Assembly (NCBI RefSeq): GCF_016859285.1
Contig: NC_053414.1
Location: forward strand, 770,517 to 834,516
Source: Xiphias gladius
Taxonomy: Eukaryota; Chordata; Actinopteri; Istiophoriformes; Xiphiidae
Reading direction: 5' to 3'
Length of the DNA: 64,000 nt
A model generated the notes under the pieces. The model was not told the DNA's origin. It did no database searches and saw only the letters and a program-made list of their open reading frames with translations. This document shows, in pieces, positions 1 to 10,773 of this stretch. Each line of letters opens with the position of its first letter. The stretch's first letter is position 1. Both the position numbers and the translations under genes were made by a program.

Positions 1-287
1 TTCTTTCACGGTTACGTGAACGAATTCACGTGAACCTGAACCTTTAACAACACACGATAAAATAAAGGTCATTTTATGTTGACAAGGTTAGATTTAATCA
101 CCAAAATAAGGGCGGTGAACATCTCGTTGTATTGACCTTGTAAATCCTGCAGTGGATTCAAATTTAGTTTAGCATCGAATGAAATGTAATGCCACTGTTA
201 TGCTGCGCTGACACACAACAGCAAAACAAAAAGCCAAACTCTTATACAACTGCTGATTATTTGCAGCAGCGCTACGTGCACTGCGCT

Positions 288-315
288 GGTTTTTGTAACT
301 GGTTTAGTTCCTGTG
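288..315 (+). promoter_or_regulatory. 12-RSS of the TRAJ segment
   Basis: The nonamer GGTTTTTGT (288-296) is a perfect reverse complement of the consensus ACAAAAACC. It is followed by a 12-bp spacer (297-308) and heptamer TCCTGTG (309-315). The heptamer matches consensus CACTGTG at 5 of 7 positions and is exact in the GTG triplet next to the coding end. A 12-spacer signal in front of J pairs with the 23-type signals found behind the V segments on the other strand. Confidence 0.9.
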
Positions 316-375
316 TGAACAACAACAACTTCAAAATCATATTTGGATCTGGAGTCAGACTGACTGTGCAGTCAA
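316..375 (+). CDS. TRAJ: T-cell receptor alpha joining segment (TRAJ)
   Basis: This 60-bp joining segment encodes the end of CDR3 and framework 4 of a TCR alpha chain. It carries the canonical FGxG motif as F-G-S-G (codons at 342-353), followed by VRLTVQS. It is bounded by a 12-RSS on the left and by a splice donor, GTAAGT, starting at 376. The last base (375) is the first base of a codon, so the J is phase 1 and matches the phase of TRAC exon 1 at 2187. No other J is visible before or after it, so this is probably the most C-proximal J, with the rest of the J cluster lying left of the window. The frame, the motif and the paired splice sites make the call secure. Confidence 0.95.
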
Positions 376-2186
376 GTAAGTGTATTGTCCACATTAACAC
401 ATCTACACATAATCCTGCCCTTGACACATAATGACCATTTAAAAATAATCAGACGACATGAAGCTCTCAACAATGCGACGGCGATTTGGTTTTTGTAGTG
501 TGTACAGTCGACTCACATTCACGTGTTACTAACGGAAATGTTAAATGAAGGTAGAAGCCCACAGTTAGCGGTAACACTGACTCATCGGCTTCACTTTAAT
601 AACACTGTTGTTCATGTTCTTCTTACCAAACCAAACGCTAAATGGTTCATTTGTGTGTATTTGGCTCCGCATGTTTGTATATACGGTAAATCTCCAAATG
701 AACTTTTGCACAGAAAAGCGAGAAATGAAAACCAAAATCAGTTGGTTTGTTTTGAGTTCGTTATTATTGCTGCGAGAAAAGCAACAGAGATGTCACCTGT
801 CTGCACTTATTTTGCTTTTACGGCCGGAACCTTTTATTTCGTTGAATTGTAGCTTTTCAGTGTCAGTGCTGATTTATTTACATAATAATAATGATCATCA
901 TCATCATCATCATCATCATCCAAGGAGCACATTTTTCATTTTTTCAATTTCTGAACACTAATGAAAATGAAAAGCTAAAGAAAAATTACATTTAGTGATG
1001 TCTGTAAGCGCCGTTGATCTGTTTTTGCTGCCAGACAAACCTTTTGTGTTGTTATTCTAACGAGCAAGTGTGAGGCTGTACTGTATTTATACCTGAACCT
1101 GTTCTTACTCTACTGAGAGGGCGTAGTAATAAAAACATGTCACCATTCAAAATGCATTCCTAACGTTACAGTGCACGTAGTCTACACTTTCAGCTTCCTG
1201 CAGTTTTATTTGATCAAGAAAAAACAATTTAAAGGTTTCTCTTGACCAGATATTCTGAAATTGTGAATATTATTTACCAAGAGAAACCGAGAGCTGAAAA
1301 GAACTGTTCAGTAACTGTCCAACACCGCGACACCACAACGATGTGTGACACAGCTCGGAGTAAACAAATTCGTAAACTTATGGTGGAAACAAGCGAGTAA
1401 TCAAATATTCACGCATGTATATATACGTATATACACGTGTCTGGGACAGTACTAAAATAAATATACAAAGTATATATAAATATACAGCTATGTTAAGTAA
1501 AGACAGGCAAACAGATAAGTCTAGCGTTTATGAACGTATCCACTTCACACACTAAAACAGTACTTTGACCTTTTTGACATATTTGCATGAACTGGATAAA
1601 TATATACTTGTGTACATGTTTCTAACCAAATTCAGATAATCACTATACATTGACAAAAACTAAATTTGATTATAAATAACTACAGAAATGCCTTTACCAT
1701 GGAGATTCGTAACTTTTGACTTGCATAGGTGCTGGAGTCACTTCAAACGTTCGACTTGGCCTCACGGCAGCTGACGACTCGACCTGAACTTTAGCATTAA
1801 TTCAACATCCTTCCAACAGTGGTAGGATTGGGGATTATCATGTCTGAAATGTCAGCTTTCCTTTTTGGTGGAGCAGAGTTTTAAGTCTTGGCAGCTGAAA
1901 TGGATGTTTCAGAGTGTGTTTCGATCCCAGTGTGTCTGCCAGTGACGTCTTCTTCTACGGATTTTGATGCAGTTTGAGTTGCTGGTTTTTCTTCGTCTTT
2001 TTTTCAGTCACGGTTGCTGCCATTTAATTACCCGTCTTCATCTCTGTTTCTTTCGCTTTTCCCAAAGGAACCAAGCATAAAATACAACTGTAACGGAGCG
2101 TCTGAACTGGATGCATAGTTTTGCTGGAAATGTTTGAACTTTATTCATGTGAGTTTATGCCTCGTCCTTTTTTTTGTGTTTTTCAG
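376..2186 (+). other. J-C intron (1.8 kb)
   Basis: This is the intron between TRAJ and TRAC exon 1, running from GTAAGT at 376 to a pyrimidine-rich acceptor ending in CAG at 2184-2186. It holds a short ATC trinucleotide run at about 893-920 and AT-rich DNA around 1400-1500. No further FGxG-coding J segment was seen. Open frames at 523-961 have no recognisable homology and look like chance. Confidence 0.8.
893..920 (+). repeat. (ATC)n microsatellite
   Basis: A run of about nine ATC repeats inside the J-C intron. It produces a poly-histidine stretch in a spurious reading frame. Confidence 0.9.
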
Positions 2187-2393
2187 GGGAGGATTACAGC
2201 CCGTCCTACTACAAAGTGTCAAATAATGAGACCACTGCATGTCTGGCCACTGGTTTCAGCCGAGTCAATGCAACGCACGACCATGAAAGCTATGAAAATA
2301 AATTTAGTTTGATAGAGTCCGTTCGGATATCAGAAGACTCTCTGTACAACGCGGCTGTGTTGCTAGATGATGATGGAGGAAGATGTGAGGAAA
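2187..2393 (+). CDS. TRAC: TRAC exon 1, Ig-like domain
   Basis: Acceptor CAG at 2184-2186 and donor GTAAGT at 2394. The exon is 207 nt, phase 1 at both ends. It reads in frame from the J segment and ends with the acidic stretch LLDDDGGRCEE. Confidence 0.95.
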
Positions 2394-3516
2394 GTAAGTT
2401 TGAGTGATTCCATATAAACGTCTTTATCGTGATTTCCAAACACTCAACAGCACTCACTGACAGTACCTGACAAAAATGATAATACATAGGTGATCATGTA
2501 CAGAATGTTAATGATTCTGAATTGGAAGAGAGAGCCATGATTTTTCTTTTCAGCTGGAAAAAAAAGAAAATGGAGAAAACAGTCTATAAATAATTTGAAA
2601 AAAATTCAATAGTACAATAAATTCAGAATTAAAAAGGAAACCTGATATTCTATTCATGATTATACCGTCATGTGTAAATTCCATTAGCAAAAAGGAAAAT
2701 GTGATTGAAAAACCTGGAATGGGGAATGAAAAAGGTTGGATTGAATCTGGGATGTAAATGGAAATGCAAAATGACCAAAATGGACACATTTAAAATATGT
2801 AACGGAAAATGTGAGGAGACTGAGTTTTCTGTTCCCATTTGCCATTTTTCTTTTGGAGCTCTTTGTAAGTGTTGGGAGTGTGAAACTGGTCCCAGCATGA
2901 GAGATTTAAATGGCAAGTAACTGCCACTGTCCAAACTAATGGCTTGTTGTGTCTGATCTCTTTCAGGCGGTACCCAGTCTCAACCTTGTATAGCTCAGGA
3001 GCGAGGTTTGTACCCAATCTCGCTGAACACTTGGAAAGTTTGCAAAGCTCTGTTTGGTTTTTGGTTTAATTTTTGCATCGCTGACGTTTGCAGATCAGAA
3101 GGTGAACCTCATGTCTCTGACCATCCTGGGACTCAGACTGCTCTTCCTCAAGACCATCGTCTTCAACGTACTGATGACTCTGAGGCTGTGGATCAGTCAA
3201 TGTGAGTACAAAACCACATCACGCACACATATATTGTTAATTCTCACATAGGATTGTGTTAGAGACATTTCCCCCTTGATTTATAGCTCAATTCAACCAT
3301 CTCAGGGTTTCGCAGTCATAAATATGACACCTTGCTGCTTTTGCCTCAGTTCAAGTTCAATATCTTCTGGTGTTTGGACTTTTAGTCGGACAAAACGTTT
3401 GACATTTGAAGACATCACCTTTGACTCCAAGAAATTATTGCTCTGGTGTTCTATAGACTGAATAATGAGAATGACCTTTATTTGCAGCCCTAAACCCACA
3501 GACCATAGATTAGATG

Positions 3517-3550
<34 letters not shown>

Positions 3551-6361
3551 TAGATAGATATATGGAGGGATAGATAGATAGATAGATAGATAGACAGATA
3601 GACAGATAGATAGTGTGCAAGGTTGTGCAAAGAAAGTGGAGTTTTGTTGAACCAGAAACTATAAACTGAGATTAAAAGCCTTCCAACAGTTCAAAGGGCA
3701 TAATCCCACCCTTTCCTGTTAGGCTTTTAATGTGAAACATCTGCAGGAATTGTTGAGTTTCACTGACAGTATCTTAAGAACGATTAAAAATGCAAACAAA
3801 GTAGAGTAAAGTGTGTTTTTTTTTTTAAAAACTTGCCTTTTTTTTGGTTGTTTGTCCACCGTTCCCATCACTTAGGATGACCCACCCAATCCTCAGGTTG
3901 GGTCTAATGACCAATGACCATGTTTTTTGAGTGCTGACTTTCAAACTTTTGGTTACCCTTCCAGAGTTGTGGTGAAGGTTAGGGAAGGTAGTTGCGTAAT
4001 AAAACAAAAAAACACAAAAATAAATAAAAATCACTGAGAGCTGGTGAGAGGCCAGTGTTGAGGACAAACACCCACACCTCCATCGGTCACTCCAACTTTC
4101 TCTACACTACAGAATCATCCAATATCAACCCTGTCTCCTACAATACATGTGTAAACTAGTAATTTGCTTTTCTAAATGCATTTAGGAGAAATTGAAATGT
4201 TTTTTTCCCATTCAGCAAGTGGGGTGGATGGTTGGACATATAAAACTCAGGACAAAGTTAAGGGTTTAGGCAACTAAAACACATTAGTAAAGGTTAGACA
4301 CAGATGCTGGTTTTGGTTATACTGTATATGTAACCAGACCGGGTCAAATTCTAGTCTGTGGCTGGACCCGCCCTTTTTGTTTTACTTCTCTCCTACTGAC
4401 TGTGCTCACATATACAGTAATTTAATGCAGCTGAATTCCCAATGAAGCCGTTCTCATTTACATGTTTTTTTTTCTGTTGTCAAACAATGCAACAAGTATG
4501 AAACAGTGACTGAAACGTGGCCCATTGAGACGACATGTTATCCAGCAGCCACTTCCAAGCTGCTGCTCTGCTGCTAAAATCCTGGTTTTGTAACCACGAC
4601 GTCGTCTGACAGAATCACCAGACACTTAAGTTAAAGACAACGGCTGAGCTGTGATTTCAGGTAAATTTACCTGTAAAATGATCAGTCAGAGAGAAAGTTA
4701 GAAGCTCATCCACGTCTGTGTCAGCTGCCGTGTGGTCAGTTGAATGAGATGCATAGAGAGGAGTTACCTGCAGAGGGAAAGCCCGACCTTCTGCTAGTGG
4801 GGCCAAACTGGCGACTCCTCTACAGAAGGAAGCTAAGGTTTGTCCAGAAAGATTTTTCGCTAGGAGCTTTTGTGAAGAAAACTCACTAAAGGGTGTGAAA
4901 AGTTGGTAAATCTAGCGACAAAGGAGCTAAGTTGGCAACACTGACTGTAAACGCCTCCTGATGACGCAATAGAAACCGTTTCCACCAATTCATTTTGAAA
5001 GAGCAACCAATGACCAATGGGGAAACTTTATCACTCGGTCAGTCAGTCAGTCAGTCACGGACATTCACGTTTATAGTGCCGGCCCCTGTTTTTGCAGTCC
5101 AGCCAAAGAAGAAATCTGTCCTGTCTCATGCTTCAGGTCAGGCCAAGACAACCATCTTCCAGAAACTTGACAGTATTACAGCACAAGTTCTATATGAACA
5201 TCATTTTTAGGAGACAGGGTTTCCATGCTTTATGATTTCCAGTACAGGGGAAGAACACACGAAGAATACATTTCTTTTTAACATCGTCCACAAGACATAA
5301 AACAAGTCCAGTTTATCCTGATCATCTAAACCACTGATGGGGAGGCGAAAACCAAGGTGAACGTCAAAGTTATGGTCTAAACTATGTGTTTTTAAAGTCC
5401 AGTAGGTCTTATAGAATTGCTGCAGGGTTCAACTTGGACTGTAGTGTTTAATCTGTCTGGTAAATTCGATAATGGACGTTAAATGCACCTTGACCACGGT
5501 TCCCAAACAGTGGCTTAGATGGCTTGGATACAGCAGACATGGTTTGGAAGCTGCTGTAAAGCTGTGTCTGTGTAGAAACAAATGTTTCGTGAAGAAAAAC
5601 ATTTTTTTACCCTCTTTACTTTTCACTTTAGTCATGAAATATTCACGTTGAGCCTTGATTTAAAAAAGAAAGTAAACACAAATGATACCTACAATAGAAT
5701 ATTTAGAGGAGTGAATAAATGATTCAAATTTAAATGTAAAGTTTATCAGTTTCTGAAATTTCTAAGATGCTTAAAAGGTTCCTGTAATGTAATTACAAAA
5801 TAAATTATTTGACTTGAACTGTTCAAGTAAAAAAATACCCAACAAACTGGAAAGATCTCAAAGATCTCTGATCTTTATTTTCACTGTTTTTCTCTTTTTT
5901 TTAATTTTGCAATTTTTGAGTTAAAATCGTTTTTTAAGGCTCAGATGTTTAAAAAAATACTAAACCTTTTTTAATTACAAATGTTGCTTGTTTTTGACAC
6001 TGGTATTTAGTTCCATAGTCCAGACTTCAGACAGAAACCTTTCTATTTAAAATAAAAAAAGGTTAAAAAAAATTGGCACAATTTTCTTCAAGGCTCTGGG
6101 TGAACTCACAATTTAAACTTCTTTTACATATTTTTCTTGATGAAAAGTGTGTGGCTCTGCGTCGACGTTTTCTGTTGCCCACTTTCTGGAATTTCATGTG
6201 CAGTTTGCATCATACTTTTAAAAGTTGTCACGTTCTGTTTTCACTTTATTTCGCCAGTGTTAAACTAAACGAATATATACTGAAGGAATCGTTGTCTGTT
6301 TCTCTTGAATCTTGCATAATAACATTAATTTAATATTTTTTTCATGTTTTATCTTTCAGGA
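2187..6361 (+). CDS. TRAC: T-cell receptor alpha constant gene (TRAC), four exons
   Basis: This gene encodes the membrane-anchored constant region of the TCR alpha chain, which pairs with TCR beta and assembles with CD3 in the plasma membrane. Coding exons are 2187-2393 (Ig-like domain), 2967-3005 (connecting peptide) and 3094-3201 (transmembrane and tail). The final exon starts at 6360 and supplies the GA of the stop codon T|GA. All introns are phase 1 with GT-AG ends, and the J donor phase matches. The domain has Cys residues in the motifs ACLATGF and GGRCEE and two N-glycosylation sequons (NET, NAT). The short connecting exon has one Cys (QPCIAQ), the expected interchain-disulfide partner. 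The transmembrane segment GLRLLFLKTIVFNVLMTLRL carries the Arg and Lys, five residues apart, that contact CD3 subunits in all TCR alpha chains. The product is about 118 residues. The Ig exon (69 codons) is shorter than in mammals, as expected for a fish TRAC. Confidence 0.96.
2967..3005 (+). CDS. TRAC: TRAC exon 2, connecting peptide
   Basis: A 39-nt exon with acceptor TTTCAG at 2961-2966 and donor GTTTGT at 3006. It encodes a hydrophilic linker with a single Cys, the likely disulfide to TCR beta. Its small size is typical of the connecting-peptide exon. The call rests on phase continuity with exons 1 and 3. Confidence 0.9.
3094..3201 (+). CDS. TRAC: TRAC exon 3, transmembrane and short tail
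   Basis: A 108-nt exon with acceptor TTTGCAG (ending 3093) and donor GTGAGT at 3202. It encodes the charged transmembrane helix with Arg and Lys and ends in LRLWISQ, close to the mammalian TRAC C-terminus (LRLWSS). The exon ends in a lone T, the first base of the stop codon. Confidence 0.95.
3517..3613 (+). repeat. Compound (GACA)n/(GATA)n microsatellite
   Basis: GACA repeats pass directly into GATA repeats with a few interruptions. It lies in TRAC intron 3. Confidence 0.95.
4383..4955 (-). repeat. Interspersed repeat R1, fullest copy
   Basis: This segment is the reverse complement of sequence seen again at about 38290-38640, 52873-53250 and 60850-61190. Shared landmarks are a GCTGCTGCTCTGCTGCTAAA-like block, a CAGACGACGTC-like block and an end rich in GTTTACTTCTGTCC. 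The block at 4780-4955 is found only here and in the 52.9-kb copy. No coding capacity is visible. It is probably a non-autonomous transposable element of unknown class. Confidence 0.75.
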
Positions 6362-6755
6362 ACTCGGCAGAACTTCACCAGAAAAACGAATTCACAAACG
6401 GCTCTCTGATCAGTCAGATGAAACATGGAGTCGTCGGTCCGCTGCATTTCTGATACTTCTGAATCCTGTGAGACAACACGTATAAAAATCACGTCGCCTG
6501 TTCATCATGCACCTGTTAATATCATCATATTGTCGCCACACAGAGGTTATCCTGTAATACATGTAGTGTTTATTCATTTGTAGAAGTTTAACGGTTTTTT
6601 GGTCATATTGTCAGTGATGTTGTTTTTTGATGAAGGAGTTTTTACTCTTTCTGTCCTGCCGATGTAAATATCACAGTTAGACGTCCCGCTTTCAGTATTA
6701 CACTCCAGAAAACCTGTGTGACGTTGTTAAATAAAGTTTGTAAAACAGAGTGAAT
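6360..6755 (+). other. TRAC: TRAC 3'UTR exon
   Basis: The exon begins after the acceptor CTTTCAG, ending at 6359. Its first two bases complete the stop codon. A canonical AATAAA polyadenylation signal lies at 6730-6735, so cleavage is expected roughly 15-25 bases later. The exact end is inferred. Confidence 0.85.
6730..6735 (+). terminator. TRAC: Polyadenylation signal AATAAA of TRAC
   Basis: A perfect AATAAA about 370 bases into the last exon, followed by GT-rich sequence at 6755-6770 that would fit a downstream element. Confidence 0.85.
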
Positions 6756-7317
6756 CAGTGTTGTGTTTTTTTCCTCATGATTCTTGCTTTAACCCTTTGT
6801 GTTTCGTTGACCTTGGCTTTATCCCTTTATCGTTTTGGGCCCCTGAGGCCCCACAGCTGTATGTGTAGAGACAATGATTTGCCAAATCAAGGCTTATTTT
6901 TCCCTTTTTTTTGTTTTGTGTTTCTACTGACCTCATTAGTATACAATATGTAGACACTGATGAAGTGGCTTCCTTTTGACACAAACTGGACTTGAACATT
7001 TGACCAAAAAAAGCACTGAAATGACCACAAATGAGCATTAAACAATATTTCTGCAAATAAGTGATATTTTATGTCAAATGTTTTATAGCCTGTGCTTCAG
7101 CAATTTTGCCCAGAAGTCATTCAGAGAGAAAGAAGTGTCCAGTACGTTATCCTCCCCGTGTTAATCCCTGTTCGACTGCTTAAGAACAAACTGTTGTAAA
7201 ACCCCAATAATAGAGATGGACGAATAGCTAACCTTCATCAGGACTGTGTGGGAGCATTTTGATCAGATACTAAACTACCCACCACCTGTCATCAAATTCT
7301 GATGCTTAAATCCTGAT

Positions 7318-7400
7318 TGACTTTGATATGTGGACTGGAGGAGCCGGGGGTCGAACCACCAACAACTCTACCTCCTGAAACCAGACAGCTCTGGTGTGTG
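7318..7400 (-). repeat. Fragment of a common fish interspersed repeat
   Basis: On the minus strand this reads GTTGGTGGTTCGACCCCCGG followed by CTCCTCCAGTCCAC. It resembles a very abundant teleost repeat that carries a tRNA-like B-box (GGTTCGA). Only a short piece is present. The assignment is from memory of fish repeats, not from a search. Confidence 0.45.
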
Positions 7401-8747
7401 TCTGCCCAAACAAACAATGAGTCAAACTGTGGCATCAGTGTGTGTCTTTAAACACACAGTCAGTGTGAAACGGAAGCCTCAGATGATGGAGGTTTACAGG
7501 AAACAGCAGAAACACAATGAAGTCGCTTTGTACCCCGAATGGCTTCCACAAATATACCAGTTTTTTACCTCTTTAAATACAACTTCTGAACACTTTGCAT
7601 TTTCCACCTACTGACATTAATCGGCACGACTGTGAGATTGTGCTTGTTCTCGCACCGACTTGCGCAGTTGTCAGTGTAGACGGTAAACAATCGTGGGTAA
7701 CGCTGTGGAGGGCAAACGACAGAAGAACGTTCACTTCGACCTCCTGGGGTCCGTCAGAAAGAGCAGAACGTGCAGACCAGAGTCCTCTGTCAAATCTAAT
7801 TGGGATTACTTGTCTGGTTTTAGATTTATGTTTTTGATTTTATTACAATTCATATAAATTTACTATTTATCCCTGTGTTCTATTTATTGTACATAATACT
7901 TATTTTCATTGTATCTCACTCAGATCAGGGTCCTGATTACAGCAGAGAGAGAGAAAAACACTAAAGAGATTCAAAGTTAAAATCCTCTGCAGTGGCAGTC
8001 GGTCTGTCCAAGTTCAGCGTTTAGCTGAGGGGCGACTGGAGTTAAACAGACCTGAGATCAGCTCTGGTGAGCGGTGGTTTTAAATGTGAGAACAGAAACC
8101 CACTGTAATCTTCGGTTTTTGTCGCTCCACCTGCTGTTTAAAAGTCAAACTGCTGTCCGGCCAAATTCCAGGTATTTATAAAACCTGGACAGTTTCGGTT
8201 CCCTGAAGTGTTTGGGTGGCAGGGAGATGTGAACTGGAATTCTGGCTTCGTGAGAATAAGACACATTTTGTTTCGTCGTTAATTGTCACAGACTGCAATC
8301 TTGATATAGCTTCAGTTGAAGAGGAGCCAAATGCAAACGAGACTTTGTCATCTGCATAAAAATGGATACTGTGGATATCATATGCGTCGGAGTAATGATA
8401 ATGTTGTTGATATAGAATAAATGAGGATGTTTTATTTACATTTTATAGCAGGAACCACGCAACATTAATGATGGCTCAGTCCTAATGAAGTGTCTCAGGA
8501 AGGAACTTAAACGTAGGATTAACATGTCCGTAGGGTCGGGGGAAGAACTTACCTAAAAAGTAAGACAAAGGTAAAGTGAAATAAAGTCTGCACACTGTGA
8601 CTCAGGCAGAAAATGTGCACATTACATGACATTCTCTGCAGAAGTCACAGACTTTTTGGTGGCTGTATTCATCAGTTTTGTAATTCTAGAGCCAACGCAC
8701 TACACCAACAAAAGAAGAAAAGAACTGAGTGTGTACACTGTCTTCAC

Positions 8748-8790
8748 ATATATATATATGTATCTATATATATATATATATATGTATACA
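8748..8790. repeat. (AT)n-rich simple repeat
   Basis: An AT/TATC dinucleotide-rich run with minor interruptions. Confidence 0.85.
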
Positions 8791-9738
8791 TGTACTATAA
8801 GTTCAAAAATGGTAACCTCCAATATTTTTAAAGAAAGGTCACAAATAATTGATACTTATAACTTGTATGTAATTTTTATACATATTTGTCTTGGAGTACA
8901 TTTATTTAGTGAGTTTAATCGGTTTGCTGCTGCTACGTTTTCCCCTGATCTCCTGTGTCTTTGTTCTTTTGTAATCCGTAGTTCTATTGTGGTCAAGAAC
9001 TACAATAGAAATCCTTTTGGATTTTATTGTTTCACCTGCGACATCGTGTAGCTTTGTGCGATTTAATGTTCTCCATCTCATAGCAACTAAAAAAATCAAA
9101 TGGAACCAATATTGATGTTATTAGTTACTCTTTCTTTTCCTGCTCTGACAAGTGGAAAAATCACTAAAGTTTAAAGGAATTAAATGAGACATTCTGGGAC
9201 GAAAAAGTTCACACTTTCCATATTTTCATAACTGCTCTCAACGAGTCGCCAGTTGATCAGCACAGTAGCTGCTCCCTGCTCTGGTTGTCAGGTCTGGTCT
9301 GTTAGACGGAAACTTCACAGTCGACCTCCGGCCCTTTGTCGAAACCCTCAGCTCAGCTGATTTATGGCGGTTTATCTCTGTGTCTCAGTTCGTTTGGTTG
9401 GTTGTTGTTGAGTTCTCGTGTTTTCGTCCTGAAGCCTGAGCAGAGCTGTGACTCCGCCACATGCTGCTAATGTTAAATGTGAATAACAGATGAGTAAATA
9501 AGACCGAGCAGTCATCGGTGTTTGTGATCAGCAGAGCTGCTCAAACCGGAACGAGCTCAGATCTCTCTGCGGTTTCCTGTTTGTTCTGCTGCGCAAAACA
9601 CACCAGCAATGCAGAGAGAAGAGTGTGTGTCTGCCCTCACACTCCTGTCTTTGTGAGGACCAGTTTGAGTTCTTGACCTTGAAAGTGAGAACATTTTAAG
9701 CTCAACAGTACATTCAGTCATTGGATCTAGAATTACAG

Positions 9739-9862
9739 GTCTGGCTCACATGAGGTGTTCCAGTTCACCCCAGAGGTGTTGGATGGGTTGAGGTCAGGGT
9801 TCTGTGCAGACCACTCAAGTCCCCCCCACACCAAACTGGGAAAACCATTTTTTCAAGTGAAT
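9739..9862 (-). pseudogene. Tc1-like transposase fragment
   Basis: The reverse strand encodes a decayed match to the C-terminal part of a DD34E Tc1-type transposase. The recognisable run is the stretch around 'QFGV..T..' and 'LHRTLTSTHP', corresponding to the QSPDLNPIEHLW region in intact elements. Similar remnants lie at 12480-12745 and 17283-17510. It has frameshifts and no ends were found. Confidence 0.6.
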
Positions 9863-10720
9863 GTAGCTCCGCATTTATCGACCCAACAGAGGTTATAGGG
9901 TGGTGGTCGACGTGGACGGTGCAAGACTATGAGACCAGAGTTCACATCCCGAGTCCCGTGTGTTGTTAGGTTTAGGAAACAAACTCTTTGGTCAAGGTTG
10001 GGGGGTAAGATGGGGGTCTGAGCTAAATGTTAATAAAGTTGACTCCTGCTTCAAGCCACTTTTGACTTCTGCAATATTTACCCAAGACCGCACTTCTAGG
10101 AGATCGGGCCAAGTTTCCAGAGTTCAGCTTGAACACGGCCAGCCACCCTTTCACATTGTCAAAGTTGTGTATTCCAGTGTGTTCTGGTTTCTTCGAGGAG
10201 GGAAATACGTCTCTGTCGTTTCTGCCCACGGGACCATTTTAGCACCAAATTAAACCCCAAAGAAGGCAAACATCTGAACCGTCTAACCTCTGGAAACTGA
10301 AATGAAACGTGAAACCTGTCAAAGCAACGGCTGTGACTAAAAATGTGCGTGGCTCGAGTTTAAGATTGTACCCGAATCTCTGACTTAAATAAAGAACAGT
10401 TTTTGACGTGTTAATGAGGGAACTTTGTGACATTTTCAACGAAACAAACGGGAGATGGAAGAGAATTCAGTCATCTTGGCCACAGCCTTCTTTTCTCATC
10501 ACTGTGACGCTGGTATGTGATACGAGGTTGTAAAGATGAAAACTGCGTCCATGTATTTTCTTTGGTGACCGTGATGAACTTGTGTAGTTTTACAGTTATG
10601 AACACAGTAGTTCAGATCTTCAGAATCAGAAACACTCGGATCCCTGAATGTGTGTCATCACTTCCAGGTTACACGACCAGACTGAATGGAAACAGTGACA
10701 ACCACAGAGTCAAGGCACAG

Positions 10721-10773
<53 letters not shown>

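Larger units (their letters stand above)
3202..6359 (+). other. TRAC intron 3 (3.2 kb), repeat-bearing
   Basis: A GT-AG intron before the 3'UTR exon. It contains a GACA/GATA microsatellite (3517-3613), an interspersed repeat called R1 in this annotation (about 4383-4955, minus orientation) and a short TCAG run near 5035-5057. No coding sequence was recognised. The open frames at 4995-5210 and 6073-6333 match nothing known to me. Confidence 0.85.
6756..9738. other. TRAC downstream spacer, no gene recognised
   Basis: Non-coding, moderately AT-rich DNA. It includes an AT dinucleotide run (8748-8790) and a fish repeat fragment with a tRNA-like B-box (about 7318-7400). Open frames such as 8626-9051 are low-complexity or chance. 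In mammals the TCR alpha enhancer lies a few kb 3' of TRAC, so an enhancer could sit in this stretch or beyond, but none can be proved by eye. Confidence 0.6.

Noticed and set aside
608-961. Open frame with poly-histidine in the J-C intron
   Set aside because: The His run comes from an ATC microsatellite, and there is no homology or splice context.
8626-9051. 141-codon open frame
   Set aside because: It begins around an AT/TATC simple repeat, has low-complexity Tyr/Ile runs and no recognisable domain.
9888-9960. Possible tRNA-like (SINE) sequence with GTGGTGGTCGACGTGG and GAGTTCACATCCCGAG
   Set aside because: The A- and B-box matches are weak, and I could not fold a cloverleaf by eye, so it is not reported as RNA.
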